Of a DNA stretch of 64,000 nucleotides, positions 9,923 through 19,355 are shown piece by piece. Position numbers and translations under genes: made by a program. The notes under the pieces were generated by a model. That model made no database searches and was not told where the DNA came from. It saw only the letters and a list, made by a program, of their open reading frames with translations. Numbering within the stretch: position 1 is the first letter of the stretch; each line of letters opens with the position of its first letter. Origin of the DNA: Apricaphanius iberus (Eukaryota; Chordata; Actinopteri; Cyprinodontiformes; Aphaniidae); NCBI GenBank assembly GCA_028564705.1, contig JAPXFQ010002383.1, positions 806,001 to 870,000 of the forward strand. The letters run 5' to 3'.

Positions 9923-12193
9923 CTGGGTCCTGATTCCGCCGAGGGTGTTCAGGCGAACACGCCTCCGGTTCCTGACTCTCCCGAGGGTGTTCAGGCGAAC
10001 ACGCCTCCGGTTCCTGATTCCACCAAGGGTGTTCAGGCGAACACTCCTCCGGTTCCTGATTCCACCGAGGGTGTTCAGGCGAACACTCTTCCGGTTCCTG
10101 ATTCCACCGAGGGTGTTCAGGGGAACACGCCTCTGGTTCCCGACTCCGCCGAGGGTGTTCAGGGGAACACGCCTCTGGTTCCCGACTCCGCCGAGGGTGT
10201 TCAGGGGAACACGCCTCTGGTTCCCGACTCCGCCGAGGGTGTTCAGGGGAACACGCCTCTGGTTCCCGATTCCTCCGAGGGTGTTCAGGAGAACACGCCT
10301 CTGGTTCCTGACTCTTCCGAGGGTGTTCAGGCGAACACCCCTCCGGTTCCTGATTCCACCGAGGGTGTTCAGGCGAACACGCCTCCGGTTCCCGACTCTT
10401 CCGAGGGTGTTCAGGCGAACACGCCTCCGGTTTCCGACTCCGCCGAGGGTGTTCAGGAGAACACGCCTCCGGTTCCTGCCTCGTCCAAGGGTGTTCAGGA
10501 GAACACGCCTCCGGTTCCCGACTCCGCCGAGGGTGTTCAGGAGAACACGCCTCCGGTTCCCGACTCCGCCGAGGGTGTTCAGGAGAACACGCCTCCGGTT
10601 CCCGACTCCGCCGAGGGTGTTCAGGAGAACACGCCTCCGGTTCCTGCCTCGTCCGAGGGTGTTCAGGAGAACACGCCTCCGGTTCCTGCCTCGTCCGAGG
10701 GTGTTCAGGAGAACACGCCTCCGGTTTCCGACTCCGCCGAGGGTGTTCAGGAGAACACGCCTCCGGTTCCTGCCTCTGCAGAGGGTGTTCAGGAGAACAC
10801 GCCTCCGGTTCCTGCCTCGTCCGAGGGTGTTCAGGAGAACACGCCTCCGGTTCCTGCCTCGTCCGAGGGTGTTCAGGAGAACACGCCTCCGGTTCCTGCC
10901 TCGTCCGAGGGTGTTCAGGAGAACACGCCTCCGGTTTCCGACTCCGCCGAGGGTGTTCAGGAGAACACGCCTCCGGTTCCTGCCTCTGCAGAGGGTGTTC
11001 AGGCGAACACGCCTCCGGTTCCTGCCTCTGCAGAGGGTGTTCAGGCGAACACGCCTCCGGTTCCTGACTCTGCCGAGGGTGTTCAGGCGAACACGCCTCC
11101 ACCTAAGCTCAAGGTTCCACGCCGCCGGCCTCCAAGGCTCAAGTTCCCACGCCGCCGGCCTCCAAGGCTCAAGGTTCCACGCCGCCGGCCTCCAAGGCTC
11201 AAGGTTCCACGCCGCCGGCCTCCAAGGCTCAAGGTTCCACGCCGCCGGCCTCCAAGGCTCAAGGTTCCACGCCGCCGGCCTCCAAGGCTCAAGGTTCCAC
11301 GCCGCCGGCCTCCAAGGCTCAAGGTTCCACGCCGCCGGCCTCCAAGGCTCAAGGTTCCACGCCGCCGGCCCCCAAGGCTCAAGGTTCCACGCCGCCGGCC
11401 CCCAAGGCTCAAGGTTCCACGCCGCCGGGCTCCTCGTCGGCTGTTTCCTCGTCGCCGGCCTCCTCGTCTGCTGTTTCCTCGTCGCCGGCCTCCTCGTCTG
11501 CTGTTTCCTCGTCGCCGGCCTCCTCGTCTGCTGTTTCCTCGTCGCCGGCCTCCTCGTCTGTTGTTCCTCGCCGCCGGCCTCCTCGTCTGTTGGTTCCTCG
11601 TCGCCGGCCTCCTCGTCTGTTGGTTCCTCGTCGCCGGCCTCCTCGTCTGTTGGTTCCTCGTCGCCGGCCTCCTCGTCTGTTGGTTCCTCGTCGCCGGCCT
11701 CCTCGTCTGTTGGTTCCTCGTCGCCGGCCTCCTCGTCTGCTGTTTCCTCGTCGCCGGCCTCCTCGTCTGTTGTTTCCTCGTCGCCGGCCTCCTCGTCTGC
11801 TGTTTCCTCGTCGCCGGCCTCCTCGTCTGTTGGTTCCTCGTCGCCGGCCTCCTCGTCTGTTGGTTCCTCGTCGCCGGCCTCCTCGTCTGTTGGTTCCTCG
11901 TCGCCGGCCTCCTCGTCTGTTGGTTCCTCGTCGCCGGCCTCCTCGTCTGTTGGTTCCTCGTCGCCGGCCTCCTCGTCTGTTGGTTCCTCGTCGCCGGCCT
12001 CCTCGTCTGTTGGTTCCTCGTCGCCGGCCTCCTCGTCTGTTGGTTCCTCGTCGCCGGCCTCCTCGTCTGTTGGTTCCTCGTCGCCGGCCTCCTCGTCTGT
12101 TGGTCCCTCGCCGCCGGCCGCCACGTCATGGGTCTTCTGGGGACTGTGGTTTTGTCCCTCCGTCCTGGACCCCCTCCTCCCGCCCTGGCTTGA
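9251..12193 (+). CDS. Continuation of the repeat-coding ORF in a shifted frame
   Basis: From array B on, the phase homologous to the array A repeats lies in a frame open to 12193. It reads through arrays B and C as Ser/Glu/Pro/Thr-rich 14-residue repeats, then through array D as basic 10-residue repeats (PPRLKVPRRR). Past a 29-bp unit in array E it becomes a hydrophobic LLVCWFLVAG repeat, which suggests that the true frame, if any, is lost there. It has no start codon of its own in the repeat region and would need a frameshift from the 8047 ORF, or an intact parental copy. It may simply be non-coding array sequence without stops. Confidence 0.25.
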   Translation, partial: RVPDSSEGVLENTPRVPDSSEGVLESTPRVPDSSEGVLESTPRVPDSSEGVLESTPRVPDSSEGVLESTPRVPDSSEGVLESTPRVPDSSEGVLESTPRVPDSSEGVLENTPRVPDSSEGVLENTPRVPDSSEGVLENTPRVPDSSEGVLESTPRVPDSSEGVLESTPRVPDSSEGVLENTPRVPDSSGGVLESTPRVPDSSEGVLENTPRVPDSSEGVLESTPLGPDSAEGVQANTPPVPDSPEGVQANTPPVPDSTKGVQANTPPVPDSTEGVQANTLPVPDSTEGVQGNTPLVPDSAEGVQGNTPLVPDSAEGVQGNTPLVPDSAEGVQGNTPLVPDSSEGVQENTPLVPDSSEGVQANTPPVPDSTEGVQANTPPVPDSSEGVQANTPPVSDSAEGVQENTPPVPASSKGVQENTPPVPDSAEGVQENTPPVPDSAEGVQENTPPVPDSAEGVQENTPPVPASSEGVQENTPPVPASSEGVQENTPPVSDSAEGVQENTPPVPASAEGVQENTPPVPASSEGVQENTPPVPASSEGVQENTPPVPASSEGVQENTPPVSDSAEGVQENTPPVPASAEGVQANTPPVPASAEGVQANTPPVPDSAEGVQANTPPPKLKVPRRRPPRLKFPRRRPPRLKVPRRRPPRLKVPRRRPPRLKVPRRRPPRLKVPRRRPPRLKVPRRRPPRLKVPRRRPPRLKVPRRRPPRLKVPRRRPPRLKVPRRRAPRRLFPRRRPPRLLFPRRRPPRLLFPRRRPPRLLFPRRRPPRLLFLAAGLLVCWFLVAGLLVCWFLVAGLLVCWFLVAGLLVCWFLVAGLLVCWFLVAGLLVCCFLVAGLLVCCFLVAGLLVCCFLVAGLLVCWFLVAGLLVCWFLVAGLLVCWFLVAGLLVCWFLVAGLLVCWFLVAGLLVCWFLVAGLLVCWFLVAGLLVCWFLVAGLLVCWFLVAGLLVCWSLAAGRHVMGLLGTVVLSLRPGPPPPALA
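9923..11098 (+). repeat. Array C: twenty-eight 42-bp units
   Basis: Twenty-eight 42-bp units related to arrays A and B, encoding VP(D/A)S(A/S)EGVQENTPP-type repeats. They vary more than array B, and there are local blocks of identical copies, suggesting repeated unequal exchange or slippage. Unit length is constant, so the frame is kept throughout. Confidence 0.92.
11100..11429 (+). repeat. Array D: eleven 30-bp units
   Basis: Eleven 30-bp units with the skeleton CTCC(9 bases)GGTTCC(4 bases)CGCCGGC, where the variable parts are AAGGCTCAA and ACGC. The last unit grades into array E. Confidence 0.9.
11430..12118 (+). repeat. Array E: twenty-three 30-bp units
   Basis: Twenty-three units with the same skeleton as array D but with TCGTCTGTT (or TCGTCTGCT) and TCGT in the variable parts, so D and E share a common ancestor. 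One unit near 11541-11570 is 29 bp and shifts the frame. Confidence 0.9.
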
Positions 12194-12226
12194 GTTTCCT
12201 ACTTGGTGCGCCAGGTGGCGCACCTT

Positions 12227-12239
12227 GAGGGGGGGGTAT
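12227..12239 (+). promoter_or_regulatory. Polypurine-type tract before 3' LTR
   Basis: GAGGGGGGGGTAT lies directly before the 3' LTR. A G-rich purine tract next to the 3' LTR is the expected plus-strand primer site of LTR retroelements. Confidence 0.8.
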
Positions 12240-12566
12240 TGTCATGATCCGTCCCTGTCTGTGTTGTTTTTTCCTCCCTGTTTCCTCCCAGTCTGTTTAT
12301 TAGTTTATTAGTCCTAGTTTGTTTCACCTGTTCTTTTGTCCTCCCTGTGTTTCCCTCCTCTGCTCCCAGGTGTTCCCTGTTTTGTGATTACCTCTTCCCA
12401 CAGTATATATGCCCTTCTGTGCCTGTCTGTCCTCGTCGGGTCGTTGTCGTCGTTACCTCCCCTAGTTCTCTGTGCTTCTCGTCTTTCTGGACATTTAATA
12501 AACATGGGCCGTAAGAGCCACAAACGCCGCTCCGCATCTGGGTCCTCCTTGAGCCAAAACATGACA
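12240..12566 (+). repeat. 3' LTR (327 bp)
   Basis: Direct repeat of 7788-8109 with the same termini. Relative to the 5' LTR it has a 2-bp insertion near its start, a 2-bp insertion plus substitution in the TTTATTAG region, a 1-bp insertion before GGACATTT, and A for G near the end. TATATAT and AATAAA are at 12404-12410 and 12497-12502. Confidence 0.9.
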
Positions 12567-12571
12567 CACAG
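12567..12571. repeat. Right target-site duplication CACAG
   Basis: Exact copy of the five bases preceding the 5' LTR. Confidence 0.9.
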
Positions 12572-14139
12572 GAGGAAAGCTGCTTTACCATACAACGATG
12601 GATGAGTTTAGAAACTATGACTCATGAGTTATTTCATGTTTCATGTTTAGATCAACAGCACCTTGTTTTGAAGCTTGTGTGGTTTTATTCTGTCAAGTCT
12701 GATCATATGAAAATGTTTAAGGAATCGAGAATATTATAAGTCTTTCCATTTTTTGTTTATATAAGACTCAGCAAACCTCACGTGTGGAGAGAGGAATAGG
12801 TCTTCTCTCAGTTGGAAGTGTCTCCCAACACCACTAACTAATGCTGGGGCACATGGGAAGGCAACAAACGCAGAGCTTCTCATGTGAAAGTGGTTTTCTC
12901 AAAGACCAGAGAGAATCCTTGTTGTAACTAGCAGGAGCGACATGCAGCTGGAAAAGCTGAGCTCAGGCAGGCAGGCAGGCAGGCTGGCCAGCAGTGTGAG
13001 GTGAAGCAGCAGTAGCCGTACACACACATGCAGCAACTGTTTCAACACAAAGACCAAAACCCAACGGCTTCCTGCAGCACCTAATTGAAAGCAGCTGATC
13101 AACTGCTGACACTGAAGAGGTGGGTCAGATTTTAAAAACAAAGGTTCGGTTGAAGTTATACTTAAACTAACTTTAGCTTCTGTGAGAATGGTTAAAAAAA
13201 TCCCATAAAGGTTCAGTAAAGGTACAAGAGTACCACAGGGAGCTTCCATTGACCCCTCTAGCAGTTGTTTCAGAGGCTGCGGATGATGTAAGACCTATAA
13301 ACGTCAAAGACTAATTTGTGCCACTGAATGTCCCAATGCATCCTTCATATATGCCATACTTTGAGGTTATATTTCATGAAAATGACTCTCTAGTATTGAA
13401 ACAGTTTAAATATGTGACCTTCAGATCAAGCTTCACTAGTTAGGTTTGCACCTTAGACTATAGCTGTATCAACTTTAAAGGTTGGGAAAATAAGGTGTCA
13501 TTGATGGTAGTCTCACCTTCTGCAGAAGACAGGAGTGAGGAGTAAACCTGTGCAGGGCAATACAGTGCTAAGCCCATACTGAGCTAAAATCTGTTGTTTT
13601 AAAGTCAGTGGATTATTTTTGACTTGGCATCAGCAAACCAGACCGACTATACTGTGTTACTGTTAAAAAAAATGAAACTAAAAAATAAAGGCATTACTAA
13701 ATCTTCTGATGATGTGATGATTATTAATAACAATGCTGCTGGGAAATAACATTAAACATTTTCCCCAAAAAAAACCTATAACAACAAAAAATAAACATGA
13801 AAAGCTCCCGTTATCAACGTCGCAGGTTATTGTTGTTCCATTTGTAGTCGGAACCTTTCTTTTAAAAAGTTGGAGGGATTCTAAAACAGCTACTTTGAAA
13901 TTCGAGATAGCAGCTCCTCGCATAAACAGTAGCAAACCGTGGGGAGAGAAAGTGTATTTTTCAACCTACACTTGTAAGAGTGGATCTAAAATCAATGTTA
14001 CATGGAGGTGTTGTAAATCTAAAGTGAAGTTAAAAATTGTGTTTACATGTGGAAAGTACGACTTGTTTGGTCACTGGACTACAAATGCAGCACAGCTTTA
14101 ATTTATCCTGCTATAAACTGACATGGTTCATGTAGCAAA
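12572..14139. other. AT-rich non-coding DNA
   Basis: No gene is recognised. A short GGCA repeat of about five units lies at 12965-12985. The 122-codon ORF at 13733-14101 has no recognisable domain and is probably chance. Confidence 0.45.
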
Positions 14140-15250
14140 TGCATCACAAATCATTTGGGGGCCGATTTTGCAACATTATTGCAACTTTGAGCTGGTGCGG
14201 TTCGTGTTCACATGCAGTTTTGACAAAAGAACTAAACTTTTTAAATGTAGTATATCCCCCTTGTGTGTGTTGGCGCTGTAGCACAAACTGTTAAAAGAAA
14301 GTCCAAGAAAAAGACAAACAGGAAACGGATGCATGATGTGAATCATCTCGTATTGGTCCAGCAGCAGATGCGGTAAAACTCACGGAAATAAACAGACTTA
14401 GCTCTGCATACACAGATGGATTGCCTTTGTAGAAAAAGTGGGAGAGATACCGGCTACAGCTTCGGCATTTATGACTTTGGAAAATTTTAAATTTTTATCA
14501 GGCCACCAAGAGGAATGGAGCTGCGACCGGGGCTGTTATCGCCTTCCACACGTGGGTTGGAGCAGGTTTCGGTCAGGTAACGGTGTAACAGGCGAAGTCA
14601 AAATATGACAGGACAGAGAAGCCGCTGCGAGCCTGTGGTGTCAGAAAGGAAGAAGGCTGGTAGCTGGCATAGCAGGAGAAAAGCAGGAGGTCTCCGCGGT
14701 GATCCGAGAGCTAGAGTCAATTAGATCGGGCTGGAAGGCTGCAGAGTCAGAGTCTCCACAGACTGGTTAGATCTTTACTGGCAAGAGGAACGCAGATCTG
14801 GAGCTGGAGGCATGTACAGATCGATATCAGAGATGTGAGGTGAGTCAAAAGATCAGTGTTGTCATGATGATTTTGTAACTGATTTTTGCTCAAGCTTTTG
14901 TTAAGCTAAGCCCGCCCATGTGTTCGTCCCCTACTGTTCTTCTGAGATGGTAACGGAAACACAACCATTCCGTTCTAGGCCATACTGACCCAACATACAT
15001 GGGTCTATAGGGAGCCTTGTGAAAAAAGGGCATTATGTGCTCATTGTATGCGCTAATGCTAACAAGTTACAACATAGTCATGGTGCCTCTGACAATGCAA
15101 AACAGCAAGCTACGGATGGCTACATAGGACAAAAACGGCTTTTATCAGGAAGTTGGACCAAACCGAAGCTGGTTTGTATTCAAACCTGAAGTGAGCAGCA
15201 CCAGAGTCCGTTTGTAGGAGGACCGAGACCAAATACAGAAATGAGGGCAG
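14140..15250. mobile_element. GC-richer block, possible decayed DNA transposon
   Basis: The base composition changes to CpG-containing sequence (densest at 14510-14830). The left part carries GCTGGTGCGGTTCGTGTTCAC (14191 on). The right part, near 15165-15230, carries a roughly inverse version together with sequence like the GGTCTCGGTCC-containing ends of fish non-autonomous DNA elements. No target duplication or transposase was found. Confidence 0.3.
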
Positions 15251-17014
15251 ACCGACCTACAGAACAAAGCCTTTCGCTACTGCTACATTTACTAGCTACA
15301 TTTTTTTCATTTTTGATCAAATCTGATTTTATAAGTCCTTTCATGCTATAATGTCAGACTACAGATTTTACTTTTTCAGTTTCTAAATGTGTTGTTTAGT
15401 TCAGATTGCATTTATTCTCTCCTTTTTTGTGCTTCCACTTTTATGTGGCCCACTTTATTTCGAAAACTTTTTTCAGTCAGTCAGTTTTAGAATTCCAAAT
15501 TTGTCAATAATTGATCACAGTTAATCATCAGTGCCCTTAAGAAGAAGAACACTGAATGTAAAATTTGCATTAATACAACTCAAGAAGAATTGTCTCCGGT
15601 TTGAAAACTCCTGTGACCATTTTTTTTTTCAAGGAAAAGCCACACTAACACTGGAAACAAGTAAAAGGTCACATTCATACCCCTGATGTTTCTTTACATT
15701 GTCCAAAGTAGAGCTTTTACTGAAAAATACATACTTCCTAATCAGTATGCAATACCACAGCTTAAAATAGTAAAAAATGTACTTGCATTTATGTACATAA
15801 ACTTATCATTTATAAGCACATATGAGTCCTTAATGCACGCAGTGCCCATACTCACAAAACCACACAAAATGTTGCTGTTTTTTCTGTCTATAAAAACAAT
15901 CATGAAAAAAATCAAATTTGAAATAAAAAGCATTTTCTCCACTGTATTCATCATGCAAAAAACATCAACATTAAAAACATATAACCAATCATTGTTGTGC
16001 TCCCATTTTTACTGTTTTTCTTCTTATTTTCAGGTATGAATGGTTAATTTTGGTTATTTTTCTGCATGACTTGCATTCCACTGTGCACTGGTAAAGGGCA
16101 GTATTTTTATGTTTTTTGGGAAGCATAGCGAGTTTTCCATGATACTAAGCAGGATGTCCAGGAAACATCTGGGCACAGCTGGTGAAACAACACAGTGCTG
16201 GTTGTGGCCTCTGCTATGCATGATGGCAGCATGGCAGACAGGGCTATGTCTTTTTTTTCTGAAATGCAAAGCTAGACATGTACATGTTGTGAATGTGCTA
16301 TTCAGATATCATTTGTGGAAGAACAAAGCTATAAAAAATAAATTAGTCTGGTATTAAACTTCCTCTATTGTTGTTTATGGAAAACAAAATGTATCTTCCC
16401 AGTGAGGCCATTATCAGCTAATGTTTTTTACAAGTATGTACTTATCTGTAAATAATCAAATGTGCTGTCAGGTCACAAACATTTTAGGTATTTAATCTGC
16501 CTGGATTGTACTAAAGAAATAATGGCAACTAGAAATAACAAGACTAGAAACCTGGGGAAAGCTTCATTTAACTCAGAAGAGGTTTGAAAATCCCCTTTTT
16601 CCGCAGAAACAAGAAGATTGAGATATTTGATGAAAAGAAATACCTGTGGTTGAATAAAGCAATCCAATTTTAACTCCAAAAAGTTATTTTTCTTTCATTT
16701 TACCTGCTTTATTTTTAGGCTTTAATTTTCTTCTGCACTTTACTTCTGGCCTCTTTCACTTGCATTTTTCCAACCATCCAAAACAGTTGTTTAGCTTTAG
16801 GAAGGTGTATGGTTGGTGCCTGGAAAATCCATTTGTCTCCCGTCTGTCATCAATGAACAGCTATCCTTGCAGGGTCATGGAGGCCGGTGTCACTGGGCAA
16901 GAAGCAATATACCAGTATATCATTGACATCCCCTTAGTTCAGTGCTGAATTCTTCCATTATGCTGATGCTGGTTCCATATCCTGTTCTCTTCATGTCATC
17001 ATTATTCACAGCAA
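15251..17014. other. AT-rich non-coding DNA
   Basis: No recognisable gene or repeat. ORFs of up to 117 codons here have no domain character. Confidence 0.45.
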
Positions 17015-17190
17015 CCGGGGCTCACAGGCTAGGAGTTTGTCTTGTAATCATACAGATACAAGCCCCAGCTCCAATTTTCTCAATAATTGTGTCCTTGAGC
17101 AAGACACTTAATCTTTTGCCTACTGGTGGTAGTGAGAGGGCCTAGCGTCCAGCAGCCTCACATCTGTCAGTGCGCCCCAGGGCAGTGAAC
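17015..17190 (+). mobile_element. tRNA-derived SINE (V-like body)
   Basis: A degenerate tRNA-like head (GGAGTTTGTCTTGTAATC, 17031 on) is followed by a body with GTGTCCTTGAGCAAGACACT and CTGTCAGTGCGCCCCAGGGC, blocks shared by many teleost SINEs. It is diverged and has no clean target duplication. A related head and body occurs on the minus strand at 22967-23082. Confidence 0.55.
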
Positions 17191-19250
17191 ATGATTAGAA
17201 CATTCCTACTAATATTTATTGTCCTGGGAAAGTTAAATCTAATAAATGATTGTGTCAGTAATTAGGGTTTGTAATAACTGACGAGTCTTAAGCATCACCG
17301 TACAACATAATATTGGTTGACTTTTCAACCACAATGAATAGTTTTCCTACATGAACTGCCAAGTAAAGTTGAAACTGTTTTTTGTTTTATTTTGTTTTTT
17401 TTTTAGCTTAAGGCATCAAACTGATGTTGGGACCTGCTCCTTCAGGATTTTCTTGTAGAGAGAAGAATTTGTGGTTTCATATCATACAGCATGTCGTCCA
17501 GATCCTTCAGCAGCAAAGGAGAAAAAAAAGACTACCAAATTGGTAACACCATGTTTTACTTTAGTACTAAACCTTCATCTAAAAGAGTGTGCAAATGGAA
17601 GACAATTAAAATAACCAACACCTTTCCGAAGCAAAGTTGTAAAAATCCGTTAGTTCAAAATTGGTATTTCATTTGATAAACTGGTAAACTGAGTTGGAGT
17701 TTCCACCTAGACTTTACATGAATGCTTACTCCAAAGATAAAACAAAGAAACATACCTGAGTGCTTTCTATTCTCTGTTTTAATAAATAACATTAAGAAAT
17801 TATTGATTTAAGTGAGCTCCCTATCACTGTCCTTCTTGTCATAAAGCGTAATGTCATAGAAATTATTGTTTCTTCTTTGTTAAGCATAGCAACAGGATTT
17901 TGAAGTTGTTTTGGTCACATGACCTAAAACCTGTTAAAGAATTAACTTTCATACATAAAAAAGATGAATGAAAAAGTCATAGAATCAGCTGTGTTGCATC
18001 TAATACAGTAACATAATTCAGCTTTGATTTTCAGAGTTTGGCTTAATTGTAACAAACCAAAGGGGACCACGCTAGGTGATAATTAAAAATATATATATAT
18101 TTAACTGATTCAATGAAAGTAGGCAAACTAATTGTATCAGTTTTGAGTAATGTTAGAATTCTTTGATATGTGGAAAGTGTATGATGTAATAACCAAGACA
18201 TGACCAAAACTGAGCCTGGCACTTTATTTTTAATAACTGCACAGTACTTTGGTTTGGTAATTTTGTCTTTAATGTACCTACATTGTTCTTCTGCTGTTCT
18301 GGTGTGAATCTAAATTCTTATTCTACCTGTCACTTTGCTGCTGTTACAGCTAAATTTACACCTTTGTGTAACAATAAAAAATTATTCTATCATTTTCTAT
18401 AATGGCACATCCTACAGTAAATTTCCTCAGCTGATTTGTAAACACATAGGTTTTATCTTTAAGGACTTTTGAGATATTTGTTTTGTATAGATATCTACTT
18501 TAAAACACTTCTTGCACTGCTTTAAACAGGACATTTTATCTTAAATAATTACAATATTTTTTATAAATCTTAATCCCATTTCATGATATCTGAATTTCTT
18601 GAAACGGTCCAGATAATATCTTTTCGTTGGTATCTGTTTCTCAAATGTCAGCATCAATCATCTTTGACATTTTAACTGACCAGAAGTTTATTGGTGATTA
18701 AGTTTCATAATTGAGAAACCTTTTAGAGACGGAAAAAAATGCAATACAATATAGTGCAAACCAGCAAAACCACATCTGTTTCTCCAGAATCACTTTTCAG
18801 ATGTAATCATATCACGTTGCGTGGGTGAAGGTTTTTCTTTTGCTCCAGGGACTTGTGTTGGACTCCTGGTTTGGAACAGACAGTTTTAGGTTCTCCTGTC
18901 TCATTTATGTAAATATTGGATTTCCCATAAAAAGGATTTTCTTAGGTAATAAAAAAATATTGTAACCACCCATCATAAATCATATCTACAGTACCAGAAG
19001 TCTTGCCATATGTTAATGAAACAGCTGACTTGATATTTGAGAATCAGCAAAGAAACAATTGGTAACAAATAGTGAAACAGATCACTTTCTCTTGTGAAAC
19101 ATAGAATGTGGATGTTCTCATACCTTTCACAAAATAAGATGTGATCTTTGCTCACTTGTTGGGTAGAGACCTCCTTTGTGAAAGCAAATTTTTTGCAACA
19201 TTCTCAACTGTGAACATCATCAAAAGTGCAGATTAGGGTTCTCATCTCTC
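17191..19250. other. AT-rich non-coding DNA
   Basis: Nothing recognised apart from a short TA-rich run near 18090-18100. Confidence 0.45.
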
Positions 19251-19355
19251 TTTTTCCACGCTGCCATTATTCATTCTGTCTTGCGCACATTCATTACTGT
19301 GTGGTTTGGGTCAGCCACAAAACATGTGAGGACCAGACTGCAACAAGCAGTCAGC
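19251..19355 (+). pseudogene. LINE (L2/Rex-like) reverse-transcriptase C-terminal scrap
   Basis: The plus-strand translation reads FFHAAIIHSVLRTFITVWFG and continues SATKHVRTRLQQAVS. It resembles the block after the polymerase core of fish L2/CR1-group LINEs (FYTAIIESVLTSSITVWFG..). There are no stops in about 35 codons, but the flanks do not continue the domain, so this is a fragment. Confidence 0.5.

Larger units (their letters stand above)
7788..12566 (+). mobile_element. Pol-less LTR retroelement with giant tandem-repeat interior
   Basis: This is a complete element of 4779 bp. It has two near-identical direct LTRs beginning TGTCATGATCC and ending ACATGACA, a CACAG target duplication on both sides, and a G-rich tract next to the 3' LTR. 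Between the LTRs no protease, reverse transcriptase, RNase H or integrase is recognisable on either strand. The interior is an ORF beginning in the LTR followed by about 3.2 kb of 42-bp and 30-bp tandem arrays. The structure fits a non-autonomous Gypsy-like element (TRIM/LARD-like) that must use another element's enzymes. No canonical primer-binding site starting TGG directly abuts the 5' LTR; the nearest TGG is at 8129. Orientation is set by the TATA box, AATAAA and purine tract, all on the plus strand. Confidence 0.85.

Noticed and set aside
8926..12118. Regular repeats suggestive of a CRISPR array
   Set aside because: Units are head-to-tail without spacers, in a vertebrate LTR element.
8861..12311. 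Several mutually overlapping ORFs of 212-1110 codons across the LTR-element arrays on both strands
   Set aside because: They are the same tandem repeats read in different frames; units of 42 and 30 bp without stop triplets keep every frame open. Only the frame continuous with the LTR start, and its shifted continuation, are listed, with low confidence.
7788..12566. Endogenous retrovirus
   Set aside because: No pro, pol or env-like sequence and no adjacent canonical primer-binding site; the gag-like start resembles Gypsy-type elements.
13733..14101. 122-codon plus-strand ORF
   Set aside because: No motif recognised and an antisense ORF of similar length overlaps. Not supported.
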